A stretch of 64,000 nucleotides of DNA from CAUZFZ01 sp963579025 (GCA_963579025.1 CAUZFZ010000029.1:1-64000); one strand, 5' to 3'. Positions 1 to 11,832 are shown, counted from the first letter of the stretch. Numbers and translations: made by a program. The notes: generated from the letters alone by a model not told the origin.

Positions 1-474
1 CGAAAACCAAAGATGAACTAACAACGCTGGCGCATCGGAAACTAAAAAGCATGTCCAACGATCCAGGTTTGATCCGCGGATTGTACTTCCGATCCTATGT
101 TGCAGATTTTTTCAGATGAGCCATAACTTACGAGATCCCTGATCATGAAGCGTCCAACCCGGACCCCTACCGAAGAAGCTTTCTGGAGCCGAAACTCGAA
201 GCCAACGTCGAAACGCAAGCTGGTGCAACTGGCTCAGCTTTACGAGATGGACCGTCGGTCGATCACGACGCTGTTCAATGCGTATGTCGACTTCGATCAG
301 CGAGAAGTGGAACACCCCGAAGGCCCCGGCACAGCCATTCAGGAAGCACACGCTGCCTGGCAAGCATTTCGGCGTAACCAATGTCCAGCAGGTGAACGTC
401 AACGATGGCGGTTGAGTCGAATTCATCGCTACGTGCCTTCAAACAGCCAACTGGTGCGAACATCCAGCCGACCA
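1..474. other. Left edge, no convincing gene
   Basis: An open frame runs from 145 to 639 on the plus strand. Its first 80 or so residues are compositionally plausible (a short helix-like stretch around LAQLYEMDRRS), but the second half is arginine/serine/proline-rich noise that reads straight through the intergenic repeat at 521-588. I see no ribosome binding site and no recognisable motif. It may be a decayed gene end; I would not annotate it as a functional CDS. Confidence 0.3.
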
Positions 475-520
475 CAGCAAAGTCTGCCACTCAGCCGCCT
501 CTCATGGCTCCGCCACACTG

Positions 521-588
521 GTTGCAAGCAACCGTGCCACCCGGTCAGTGCCACTGACCTGATCCGACAATCAACCCGTGCCACCCGC
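521..588 (-). repeat. Left copy of inverted repeat flanking the SIR2-TPR gene
   Basis: Read on the minus strand this element begins GGGTGGCACGGGTTGATTG and ends GTTGCTTGCAAC. The same two blocks, in the same order and on the plus strand, occur at 3279-3332. Similarity continues weakly beyond the GTTGCTTGCAAC end on both sides (GGCGGAGCC versus GGCGAAGCC). The two copies face each other around the gene at 701-3214. The internal spacer differs in length and sequence, so the conserved blocks are the meaningful part. Confidence 0.8.
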
Positions 589-643
589 GTCGTCCCATGC
601 TGTCGTAAAGAAACTTCGCCTCAGTGGACGTGTTTCTGAGTCG

Positions 644-671
644 TTGACAGCCTAAACGCCTGTCCTACAAC
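644..671 (+). promoter_or_regulatory. Candidate sigma70-type promoter of SIR2-TPR gene
   Basis: A perfect -35 TTGACA (644-649) is followed after 16 bases by TACAAC (666-671), a 4/6 match to the -10 consensus. The predicted start of transcription, near 678, leaves a leader of about 23 bases with AGGAG before the GTG at 701. Called by eye. Confidence 0.4.
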
Positions 672-700
672 TTTGCGTAGCCTACCAGGAGTTGACCACA

Positions 701-3214
701 GTGGAACGCGATATCGATGCTGTCGTCGACACGCTGCGAAACACAGATAGAGGGTGTGCCCTGCTGATCGGCGCAGGAGTGTCCGCCAAAGCGGGGATCC
801 CGTTGGCAAATGGTTTCGTCGGGCACATCGAGGAGTGTTTTCCGTCGGCGTACCAACGAGCATCGAAAAAGCTCTACCCGCACTGCATGGCAGAACTGAC
901 TCGCGGCGAACGGCACGGATTGATCAAGACGGCCGTCGACAACGCCCGGGTTAACTGGGCGCACATAGCGCTGGCACAACTCATAAAAACCGCAAGGATC
1001 AGTCGCGTCCTTACGGTCAACTTTGACCCGCTGGTGATGCGGGCGTGCGCTCTCGTCGGGGTCTATCCGGCGATCTACGACTTTGCAGCCTCCGACGACT
1101 TCAAGCCGGCATTCGTACCTGATCCAGCGATATTCCATCTACACGGGCAACACTCTGGATTCGTCCAGCTTCACACTGAGAATGAATTGTCGGATCACTT
1201 TGCTCGTCTGAAGCCAGTGTTTTCAGACGCCGGGACCGGGCGCCCGTGGCTCGTCGTCGGCTACAGCGGCGAGAATGATCCGGTGTTCGAGCATCTGGCC
1301 CAAGTCGAATCATTCGATCATGGACTGTACTGGATTGGCTACAAAGACTCTGAGCCTCCGGCTCACGTGCGGGAAAAACTGCTGCAGGATGGAAAAGAAG
1401 CGTGGTTCGTTCGGGGATTCGATGCCGACTCGTTCTTTGTGAAGGTCGCCCAGTCGCTCGACTGCTTTCCTCCCGAGTTCATTGCAAAACCCTTTTCGCA
1501 CCTGAAGTCCGGTTTAGAACAGGTCGTACCTTTCGATGTAGATGAGGAATCGGACGTGGATCTCGTTGCGACGGTGAGTGGTCGCTTGCAGGAGGCAATT
1601 GATCGGTTTGAGGACCAACCGCAGGAGGTGATGTCAAGGTTTCTCGCTGGCGACTTCGAAGCTGTGGAGCGACTGACTGAAGCCTCAGTGTCGCCTTCTT
1701 TGGCTGTATCTGAACTAAGTTCATGGTCGATGATTCTTCGCGGCAACGCGCTGTCAGATCAGGCGAAGATGAAGAGCGGGGAGGAAGCCGACAGGCTCTT
1801 CGAGGAAGCCGGCCAGAAGTTCGACCGCGCCGTCGAGATCAAAGACGATAAACACGAGGCCTATTACAACTGGGGCAACGCGCTGTCGCATCAGGCGAAG
1901 GTGAAGAGCGGGGAGGAAGCGGACAGGCTTCTTGAGGAAGCCGGCCAGAAGTTCGCCCGAGCCATCGTGATCAAAGGCGACGCCCACGACGCCTACAACA
2001 ACTGGGGCATCGCTCTGTTCGGTCAGGCGAAGATGAAGGGCGACGAGGAAGCGGGCCGGCTCTTCGAGGAAGCCGGCCAGAAGTACGCCCGCGCCGTCGA
2101 GATTAAAGACGACAAACACGAGGCCTACTACAACTGGGGCATCGCGCTGTCGGAACAAGCGAAGATGAAGAGCGGGGAGGAAGCGGATCGGCTCTTCGAG
2201 GAAGCCGGCCAGAAGTTCGCCCGCGCCGTCGAGATTAAAGACGACAAACACGAGGCCTACTACAACTGGGGCATCGCGCTGTCGGAACAAGCGAAGATGA
2301 AGAGCGGGGATGAAGCGAACCGGCTCTTCGAGGAAGCCGGGCAGAAGTACGCCCGAGCCATCGAGATCAAGGACGACAATCACGAGGCCTACAGCAACTT
2401 TGGTGCCGCGCTGTCGGATCAGGCGAAGATGAAGAGCGGGGAGGAAGCGGACAGGCTCTTCGAGGAAGCCGGCCAGAAGTTCGCCCGAGCCGTCGAGATC
2501 AAGGACGACGCGCACCAGGCCTACTACAACTGGGGCAGCTCTCTGTTGGGTCAGGCGGGGTTGAAGAGCGAGCAGGAAGCCGACAGGCTCTTCGAGGAAG
2601 CTGGCCAGAAGTTCGCCCGAGCCGTCGAGATCAAAGAAGATTTTCACGAGGCCTACAACAACTGGGGCGGCGCACTTTGGATTCAGGCGAAGATGAAGAT
2701 CGGCGAGGACTCAGACAGGCTTTGCAAAGAGGCCGAGCGGAAGTTTGGCTGTGCCGTCGAGATTAAACCTGACAAGCATGAGACCTACTTCAACTGGGGC
2801 ACCATGCTGTCGGCTCAAGCGTCGATGAAGAGTGGCGAGGAAGCGCGCAGGCTCTTCGAAGAAGCCGGTCAGAAGTTCGCCCGCGCCGTCGAGATCAGAC
2901 CTGTCAGATACGATGCCCTCGGCAACTGGGGAGTCATGCTGACGTCTCAGGCGTCGATGAAGAGCGGCGAAGAGGCGGACCGGCTCTTCGGGGAATCGCT
3001 GATTCACCTAGAAACAGCTCACGCGCTTAATCCGAGCGAGAGTTACAATCTCGCATGTCTCTGCGCCCTAACTGGACGGCAGGATGATTGTCGACAACAC
3101 CTTCTGAATGCGCGAGGAGCGGGCACGCTTCCCGATGCGTCGCATTTGGCGAAGGATACGGACTTGCTGTCAGTCCGGTCGCTCGACTGGTTTGCGGAAT
3201 TCTCGTCACCGTGA
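701..3214 (+). CDS. SIR2-like NADase domain protein with tandem TPR array
   Basis: Protein of about 837 residues. The N-terminal 270 residues carry a SIR2 fold signature: GAGVSAKAGIP near 24-34 (NAD-binding glycine motif), VNFDPL near 106-111, LHG with the likely catalytic His near 148, and VVGYSGENDP near 185-194. From about 340 to 800 follow nine near-identical 44-residue TPR-like repeats plus a degenerate tenth, each with an AGQKFARAVEI core and an AYYNWG turn. I chose GTG at 701 because AGGAG lies nine bases upstream; the upstream TTG at 692 abuts that site directly. SIR2 domains of this kind in bacteria (ThsA, DSR1/DSR2, SIR2-HerA) deplete NAD+ in antiphage defence, and here the TPRs would be the sensor or scaffold. 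The gene stands alone between inverted repeats. The defence role is inferred; no zinc-ribbon insert typical of deacetylase sirtuins is visible. Confidence 0.85.
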   Translation: MERDIDAVVDTLRNTDRGCALLIGAGVSAKAGIPLANGFVGHIEECFPSAYQRASKKLYPHCMAELTRGERHGLIKTAVDNARVNWAHIALAQLIKTARISRVLTVNFDPLVMRACALVGVYPAIYDFAASDDFKPAFVPDPAIFHLHGQHSGFVQLHTENELSDHFARLKPVFSDAGTGRPWLVVGYSGENDPVFEHLAQVESFDHGLYWIGYKDSEPPAHVREKLLQDGKEAWFVRGFDADSFFVKVAQSLDCFPPEFIAKPFSHLKSGLEQVVPFDVDEESDVDLVATVSGRLQEAIDRFEDQPQEVMSRFLAGDFEAVERLTEASVSPSLAVSELSSWSMILRGNALSDQAKMKSGEEADRLFEEAGQKFDRAVEIKDDKHEAYYNWGNALSHQAKVKSGEEADRLLEEAGQKFARAIVIKGDAHDAYNNWGIALFGQAKMKGDEEAGRLFEEAGQKYARAVEIKDDKHEAYYNWGIALSEQAKMKSGEEADRLFEEAGQKFARAVEIKDDKHEAYYNWGIALSEQAKMKSGDEANRLFEEAGQKYARAIEIKDDNHEAYSNFGAALSDQAKMKSGEEADRLFEEAGQKFARAVEIKDDAHQAYYNWGSSLLGQAGLKSEQEADRLFEEAGQKFARAVEIKEDFHEAYNNWGGALWIQAKMKIGEDSDRLCKEAERKFGCAVEIKPDKHETYFNWGTMLSAQASMKSGEEARRLFEEAGQKFARAVEIRPVRYDALGNWGVMLTSQASMKSGEEADRLFGESLIHLETAHALNPSESYNLACLCALTGRQDDCRQHLLNARGAGTLPDASHLAKDTDLLSVRSLDWFAEFSSP

Positions 3215-3278
3215 CTTCGCCACAGTTATTGTCGCGGAGACGATCGCCATCAAAGTTCTCCACAGAATCTCAATGCGG

Positions 3279-3332
3279 GGGGTGGCACGGGTTGATTGAA
3301 CCCCATCAGTGGGTGGCCCTGTTGCTTGCAAC
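3279..3332 (+). repeat. Right copy of inverted repeat flanking the SIR2-TPR gene
   Basis: Contains GGGTGGCACGGGTTGATTG followed by CAGT, GGGTGGC and GTTGCTTGCAAC, the same order as the reverse complement of 521-588. It starts 65 bases after the stop codon of the SIR2-TPR gene. The rest of the gap to 3538 holds no convincing gene. Confidence 0.8.
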
Positions 3333-3538
3333 CAAGGCGGCGAAGCCGCAGGAGGACTGGGGCACTTACGTTGATGCTTTCACTGCGTTTGACCGGGGCC
3401 GGATCAAAGAACTGGACCACGCGTGCATGAGCTCGGTGTGACTGGACTCCGTAGCGAGACTGGTGTGTGTGAGGGTCGTCAATGATCGACCTCGTCCGCG
3501 CGACAACGCACACGTACTTCTGCGTCCCACCAGCACAC

Positions 3539-3931
3539 TTAGCGTTTGAGGCTCATCATGCGGCGAGCTCGTTCCTGATCCTGGAAGCGTGACTCGATCT
3601 CAGCATCGTTTGATGCCGGACGGCTCAATGCGTCGCTGAGCGACTGTTTCGCCCCATCAACATCGATGTCGGACGTCGGTATGCACCGGGCGGTCAGCAG
3701 TGTGACTGTCTCACCGGTGATCTGTACGAAGCCACCATCCAGAAAGTATGAGCGCTCGCCGTCGGCGTTGCGGACATGCAGTTCGCCACAACCCAGGCGT
3801 CCCACCAGTGGGGCACGTCCGGGCAGCACGCCCGCCTGGCCGTCGAACAGTGGGAACTGCAACGACTCGACCGGCTCATCGAGAAACGTCGTTTCCGGTG
3901 TCACAACGACGAGTTGAAGTTCGCTTGCCAT
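3539..3931 (-). CDS. atpC: ATP synthase F1 subunit epsilon
   Basis: A 130-residue protein of normal length for the family. The N-terminal beta-sandwich (about 1-85) is recognisable by the PETTFLDEPVESLQFP start and the FDGQAGVLPGRAPLVG stretch; the C-terminal two-helix hairpin follows with the charged tail DQERARRMMSLKR. It forms the central stalk with gamma and regulates rotation. It is the last gene of the operon, 46 bases after atpD. No strong intrinsic terminator is evident downstream. Confidence 0.96.
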   Translation of the reverse strand: MASELQLVVVTPETTFLDEPVESLQFPLFDGQAGVLPGRAPLVGRLGCGELHVRNADGERSYFLDGGFVQITGETVTLLTARCIPTSDIDVDGAKQSLSDALSRPASNDAEIESRFQDQERARRMMSLKR

Positions 3932-3977
3932 GAGTCTGCTTTGTTGAAACGAATCCGGTTACGTGGCCACAGCGAAA

Positions 3978-5432
<1,455 letters not shown>

Positions 5433-5447
5433 CGTATTCCGTCTGAT

Positions 5448-5900
5448 TCAGAGGAGTTCGTACATGTGCTCGCCATTGTGTCGCGGATTACCGACGAGCG
5501 TGTGTTCTCGGGGATTCACAACAAAGTCCAGGTGTTCAAGCGGCAATTGGCCGATGAGGACTGGGCAGCTTTCATCGACTTCCATGACATCCATCGTGCA
5601 CGATCGGCCTTGAATCGTGAGTCGCACTGCACCGTAAATCGTCGTCTCACTCGCTCCAGATGTTGCTACGACTTTTTTCGTCGAAAACGGCATCAGGCCA
5701 AGCTGTTCGATCATTCGCCTCGGCAGCCCGACAAGAGTGCAGCCGGTATCGACCAACGCGTCTTCAACATTAACTGTCCTGACCTCATCCTCGCCGATCT
5801 GGCCATTCTGGGCGCTCCAGAGGTCCGGAAAATTTTGCAGGATCACGGGCGTCGTGACTCGCCCCATCTCAGGCTCCTTGTTCGGACCGGTGTTGCTCAT
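5448..5900 (-). CDS. Retropepsin-like (clan AA) aspartyl protease inside the atp operon
   Basis: A 150-residue soluble protein. The catalytic motif is ALVDTGCTLVGLP with Asp51-Thr52-Gly53; the following Cys54 replaces the usual Ala/Ser. The helix MIEQLGL follows, as in single-domain bacterial gag-type proteases, and PVLIGQLPLEHLDFVVNP near the end matches the conserved LIG...LE.LD...(D/N)P segment. Such proteins work as homodimers, each chain giving one Asp. The start at 5900 has GGAGG eight bases upstream. The gene lies 60 bases after atpG and 15 before atpD, on the same strand, so it belongs to the ATP synthase transcript. There is no signal peptide or membrane segment. Its substrate is unknown. 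Confidence 0.8.
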   Translation of the reverse strand: MSNTGPNKEPEMGRVTTPVILQNFPDLWSAQNGQIGEDEVRTVNVEDALVDTGCTLVGLPRRMIEQLGLMPFSTKKVVATSGASETTIYGAVRLTIQGRSCTMDVMEVDESCPVLIGQLPLEHLDFVVNPREHTLVGNPRHNGEHMYELL

Positions 5901-5960
5901 TCAGAGTTCCTCCAGCCCATATCTTACCAACGTGGCGATCGCCTGCAGCACAATTCACGA

Positions 5961-6836
5961 TCATTCAAGTGCGGCCGCTCCGCCGATGATTTCACTTAGT
6001 TCGGATGTAATCTGTGTCTGTCGTGCCCGGTTATATTGCATCGATAGAGTACTGATCATGTCGCCGGCGTTCTCAGTTGCGCCCTTCATGGCGACCATGC
6101 GGGCAATCTGCTCGCTGACCGCCGCGTCCAGGAAGCACTTAAACAAACGAGCCTTGAACGCGGCCGGTACGATCTCTTCCAGAATGTCTTCAGGTGACGG
6201 CAGGAATTCGTAGTCGACTCCCCCACCGTCCGTTTTTTCGTCGTCGTCGCCACCCAGTGATCCAATCGGCAGCAGGGTCTCGACGACAGCAGACTGGCGC
6301 GACACGGTCTTAAACTTCGTGTATGCCACATCGAGTCGGTGGATTTCGCCCTTAACGAATCCTTCCACGTAACGATCGGCGATCTCTTCGACTTCGTCGA
6401 AGGTCGGCTTGTCTTCGAAGTTCAGGAACGTGCGATTGAATTCGAAGCCCTGAAACTTCAGGAAGTTGATCCCGCGTTTTCCGGCGACTTCCAGCGAAAG
6501 TTCTTCACTGTCCGCTGCATCCTTAATTCGACGAGTGACATTTCGTAGAACACTGCCGTTGTAGCCGCCGCACAGCCCGCGGTTGGAAGTCAGGACAAGC
6601 AGCACATTCTTCGTCTGCTCATCCGGCTGAGTCAGAAGCGGGTGCGAAAAACTCAGATCCGAGTTCGACAGGTCGGCAACGATCTGGGAGATCTTCTCAG
6701 TGTACGCAGCCGCGTCGCTCGCTCGGTCCATGGCTTTCTTGAATCGCGCCGTCGCGATCAGCTCCATGGTCCGGGTGATCTTCCGGATGTTCTTGACCGC
6801 CTTAAGGCGTTTAATAATGGCTCGTGCTTTGGCCAT
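5961..6836 (-). CDS. atpG: ATP synthase F1 subunit gamma
   Basis: A 291-residue central-stalk subunit. The N-terminal helix MAKARAIIKRLKAVKNIRKI with the TRTMELIATARFKKA continuation and the C-terminal helix ending in SMQYNRARQTQITSELSEII are the coiled-coil pair that turns inside the alpha/beta ring. The segment LLVLTSNRGLCGGYN is the conserved Rossmann-like part. An acidic insert (GGDDDEKTDGGG, about 195-206) is longer than in E. coli. Length and both termini are intact. Confidence 0.97.
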   Translation of the reverse strand: MAKARAIIKRLKAVKNIRKITRTMELIATARFKKAMDRASDAAAYTEKISQIVADLSNSDLSFSHPLLTQPDEQTKNVLLVLTSNRGLCGGYNGSVLRNVTRRIKDAADSEELSLEVAGKRGINFLKFQGFEFNRTFLNFEDKPTFDEVEEIADRYVEGFVKGEIHRLDVAYTKFKTVSRQSAVVETLLPIGSLGGDDDEKTDGGGVDYEFLPSPEDILEEIVPAAFKARLFKCFLDAAVSEQIARMVAMKGATENAGDMISTLSMQYNRARQTQITSELSEIIGGAAALE

Positions 6837-6924
6837 TCGAATTGGTCCACAGGGGTTGCTGCTGTCGGGCAGCGAGCAAAGTTGTTTCTATGAGATCTGT
6901 TTTGCGGCTTAGCCGCCGTCTGGT

Positions 6925-9022
<2,098 letters not shown>

Positions 9023-9070
9023 GTTGACCTCGTCGAGTGACCGCATGCCATCGGCGTGCGGCCAGATAAT

Positions 9071-9718
9071 TCAATTCGCTGAGACTTCCGCGAGTGCTTC
9101 ATCAACCAGACGCTGGTGATCGTCACTCGTGAGCGATCGAGCGAGGACCTTTTCGGTCGCCGCCACCACGTTGTCTCGCATATGTTCGAAGATCGCGTCC
9201 AAGGCCTGATCTCGAGCCCGGCCGATATCATCCAGAGCCCGATTCCGTGTGGTCTCAGCCTCTGTATTCGCGGCAGCAATAATATCCGTCTTCGTGCGTG
9301 CCGCGTCCCGTCGAGCTTCAGCGATGATCTCGTCCACATCGCCCTGAGCCGACTTCAACTTTGTTTCGTATTCGGCCAGCATCTGTAGAGCGCGATCCCG
9401 ATCGGCCTGAGCGTCACCCAGCAGCTTCCGGTATTTCGACTCGCGGTTATCGAGTCCCTCAACCAGCGGTCCCCAGGCAACCTTCTTCAACACAAAGACA
9501 AACAACACAAACGTGATGAGCGACCACAAAACCAGATCGCGTTCCCAGCCAATCGGAACACCGGCGTCGTGTTCGCCATGATCGCCACCGTCACTGTCAC
9601 CGGCAGGAGCCGGGTCATCAGCAGCGGTCACGATGTCCGGTATTGCCGGGCTGACGACCAGAGCGAACGCTCCAATCAGTGCCAGAAACCAGATGCGGGT
9701 GGATTGCCACTTTTGCAT
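9071..9718 (-). CDS. atpF: ATP synthase Fo subunit b with N-terminal leader
   Basis: About 215 residues. Unlike E. coli b, which begins with its membrane helix, this protein starts with a signal-peptide-like stretch (WFLALIGAFALVVSPAI, about 10-26), then an Asp/Gly/His-rich linker (DSDGGDHGEHDAG, about 41-53), then the true membrane segment (about 61-78) and the long charged dimerising coiled coil. ATG at 9718 is chosen because GAGG lies seven bases upstream; a GTG at 9776 would add 20 residues without a site. It is the peripheral stalk joining delta/alpha to subunit a. Confidence 0.93.
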   Translation of the reverse strand: MQKWQSTRIWFLALIGAFALVVSPAIPDIVTAADDPAPAGDSDGGDHGEHDAGVPIGWERDLVLWSLITFVLFVFVLKKVAWGPLVEGLDNRESKYRKLLGDAQADRDRALQMLAEYETKLKSAQGDVDEIIAEARRDAARTKTDIIAAANTEAETTRNRALDDIGRARDQALDAIFEHMRDNVVAATEKVLARSLTSDDHQRLVDEALAEVSAN

Positions 9719-9795
9719 CGCAGGGCCTCGCGAATAGTCAGACTCCACGCCGGTCAGCCTTCGGATATTCGAAGGCACAGGTGCGAGGTCGGAGA

Positions 9796-10092
9796 TCAGG
9801 CTGCCAGACAGACGATCAGGGCGAAGAATGCGGCACCTTCGATGAGAGCGGCCGCCACGATCATCGCACCACGAATATCGCCGGCCTTCTCTGGCTGACG
9901 CGCCATGCTTTCCACGGCGGATGAACCGATCTTTCCAATACCGTATCCGGCACCGAGCAGGACAATGCCGGCTCCGATGGCTGCCGAATTCAAAGTCTCG
10001 GCCGCTCCGGCACCATCCTGGGCAAACGCTGGGACGGCAAAGCCGAGCATGACCACAGAGGCCATAGTGACGAGCTTGACTGCTTGTGACAT
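9796..10092 (-). CDS. atpE: ATP synthase Fo subunit c
   Basis: 98 residues, some 20 more than a minimal c subunit, because of an N-terminal leader ending near AFAQ (22-25). The two membrane helices follow: the glycine-rich helix 1 (GAGIVLLGAGYGIG), the polar loop RQPE at 65-68, and helix 2 with the ion-carrying Glu85 in ALIEGAAFF. The Ser-Thr pair that follows the Glu in Na+-binding c subunits is absent, so proton coupling is likely. ATG at 10092 has AGGAG ten bases upstream. Confidence 0.95.
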   Translation of the reverse strand: MSQAVKLVTMASVVMLGFAVPAFAQDGAGAAETLNSAAIGAGIVLLGAGYGIGKIGSSAVESMARQPEKAGDIRGAMIVAAALIEGAAFFALIVCLAA

Positions 10093-10198
10093 GTCGTTCA
10101 ATCTCCTTGTGTCAGGACCGCACTGTGAAAACTTCTTGTACGCAGAGGGAAAACATCCCTCTTAAGTTCAATACATCCACCGGCTGCCACGATCACGA

Positions 10199-11146
10199 TC
10201 AGTGCTTGTGAATGCAGGAAGACAGGAAAATCGTCGTCAGGTACGCAAAAACATAGGCCTGCAGGAACGACACGAACAGCTCCAGCAATCCGATCAGAAC
10301 CTGCCCAACGACGCTGGCAGGTGCGACGAGTAACTGCATCGGTTCGCCAGCGACCCCTTCATACGCAATGAAGCCCAGGATCACACCGACCACCGTGTGG
10401 CCGCCCATGATGTTGGCAAACAGACGCACGGCAAGCACGCCATGCTTGACGAGCAGCCCAAACACCTCGATGACCCAGATCAGTAAACCGATAACGAACT
10501 TCATGGCTCCTTCGAGACCAAGTTCGAGCCAGAAATTACTCAGAAAGTTGCCCACTCCACCGAGGTGTTGCACACCCTGATACAGGTTGAACCCAAACGC
10601 AGAAACTGCCAGCACACCGGTCACACAGATCGACCCGGTCGGCGACCCCAGCATCGGAATGGCACCGAGCAGGTTGCAGAACAGGATGTAGAAGAAACAG
10701 CTCAGAATGAAGGGCAGGAACTGATCGGCGTAGTGCCCCTTATGTGTTGCCGAGCCGTGGTCGTCATGTTCGCCGTGATCGTCATCGTGTTCATGGTGGC
10801 CATCACCAATGGTCGGACGGACGACTTCGTCTCGCACGAACAGGGCGATGGATTCCCAGAAATTCCAGAACCGACCCTGTGTTGGTTCCCCGGTCTGCAC
10901 TCGCTTTGCCAGGCCCCGGAAGATCAGCAGCGTAAGCACTGCGGCGACAACCTGCAGCACCATGAATTTGGTGATCTGAAAGTGAACACCCGGGATCATT
11001 GGTAGGGGAATACCGGTTGCACCCGCCCCCACGTGAACGTGAGGGTTGCCTTCAAACCACTTCGCGAGATCCACTCCGAGACCTAATGGCATCTCGAAGA
11101 ATGGAAAGTCACGAACGTGATGAAAATGGTCAGGACCTGCGGCCAT
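10199..11146 (-). CDS. atpB: ATP synthase Fo subunit a with His/Asp-rich loop
   Basis: A 315-residue membrane subunit forming the proton half-channels. The essential arginine is Arg241 in VLAVRLFANIMGGH. The FYILFCNLLGAIP segment marks helix 2. Between helices 1 and 2 an insert of about 24 residues (115-138) is nearly all His, Asp, Glu and Gly, which makes this loop longer than in standard a subunits and resembles a metal-binding tract. The gene lies between the atpI-like gene and atpE as in other bacteria. Confidence 0.96.
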   Translation of the reverse strand: MAAGPDHFHHVRDFPFFEMPLGLGVDLAKWFEGNPHVHVGAGATGIPLPMIPGVHFQITKFMVLQVVAAVLTLLIFRGLAKRVQTGEPTQGRFWNFWESIALFVRDEVVRPTIGDGHHEHDDDHGEHDDHGSATHKGHYADQFLPFILSCFFYILFCNLLGAIPMLGSPTGSICVTGVLAVSAFGFNLYQGVQHLGGVGNFLSNFWLELGLEGAMKFVIGLLIWVIEVFGLLVKHGVLAVRLFANIMGGHTVVGVILGFIAYEGVAGEPMQLLVAPASVVGQVLIGLLELFVSFLQAYVFAYLTTIFLSSCIHKH

Positions 11147-11212
11147 GAATTCCCACCATGAAACAACTGAACCGGTCGAACAAACGAACCAGTCAAAAAC
11201 ACGTGGCCTGAA

Positions 11213-11617
11213 TCACTCAGGCCTATCCTGCTCACGCACCACGAGTTGTGTCTCGAAGGCCAGCGTCAACAGGTAAAAGGCAATCAGCCAGACGTGGAAC
11301 TCTGACATCCCAACGTCAGGCCATTTGAACTTAACAACCAGAACACCAGTCAGAACAAACAACAGGCGAATCCCACCAGCAGCCAGCATGAATGTGGACT
11401 GAGATTCGCCCGCCCAGCTTCGGACAGTGACTGCCAGGTAACCAGGCAACAAACATAACCCTGCAGCCGCGGATAAGCCGATCAGTCCGGCCTGATTCGC
11501 AATCCACCAGGCCGGTCCGGCCAACAACAGCCAGAACAGAATTCCGAAGAGTGTCAGCCGGACGGCATTTCGCAAAGCGGAACGTTCCGAGCGTTGGCTG
11601 TCAGGCGGAAAACTCAC
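11213..11617 (-). CDS. Small membrane protein, AtpI-like
   Basis: 134 residues with four hydrophobic segments (about 20-40, 44-64, 77-97, 106-126) and a charged C-terminus. No residue motif is decisive; the call rests on the size, the four-helix topology and its place between atpZ and atpB, where many operons carry atpI (a c-ring assembly factor). Its start overlaps the atpZ stop by four bases, so translation is probably coupled. Confidence 0.7.
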   Translation of the reverse strand: MSFPPDSQRSERSALRNAVRLTLFGILFWLLLAGPAWWIANQAGLIGLSAAAGLCLLPGYLAVTVRSWAGESQSTFMLAAGGIRLLFVLTGVLVVKFKWPDVGMSEFHVWLIAFYLLTLAFETQLVVREQDRPE

Positions 11618-11832
11618 TTCTCCAGATCTCTAATGAGCTGCTGCAGTCCTCGAAATGCCAGATACCCGCCCATCAATGCCCCAAGGATCGTGAACCACGG
11701 CATTGTGCCGTATTTCCGATCCAGCCAGAGTCCACCACCGGCTGGCAATGCCAGCTCTATGGCAATTGAGGTGACCTGGGTAGACCACCTCATCGCATCG
11801 GCGACGGAGGATTGACTGTCAGGTTTGTGCAT
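11614..11832 (-). CDS. atpZ: AtpZ-family small membrane protein
   Basis: 72 residues. It has two membrane segments separated by the conserved GGGLWLDRKYGTMPWFTILGALMGG region, typical of AtpZ/AtpQ proteins (an accessory Fo protein implicated in ion handling and assembly in other bacteria). It is the first gene of the ATP synthase operon, starting about 37 bases after the predicted transcription start. Confidence 0.8.
   Translation of the reverse strand: MHKPDSQSSVADAMRWSTQVTSIAIELALPAGGGLWLDRKYGTMPWFTILGALMGGYLAFRGLQQLIRDLEK

Noticed and set aside
145..639. 164-codon plus-strand frame at the left edge
   Set aside because: Reads through an intergenic repeat, has low-complexity arginine/serine content and no ribosome site; kept only as an unexplained region.
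1754..2647. 297-codon minus-strand frame opposite the TPR array
   Set aside because: It is a mirror of the tandem repeat: each 44-residue unit gives the same antisense peptide. No ribosome site.
1745..2990. Possible CRISPR-like regular repeats
   Set aside because: The period is 132 bases, all in frame, with no unique spacers; these are protein repeats.
3088..3441. 117-codon plus-strand frame after the SIR2 gene
   Set aside because: Mostly overlaps the SIR2-TPR gene in another frame and then runs through the repeat at 3279.
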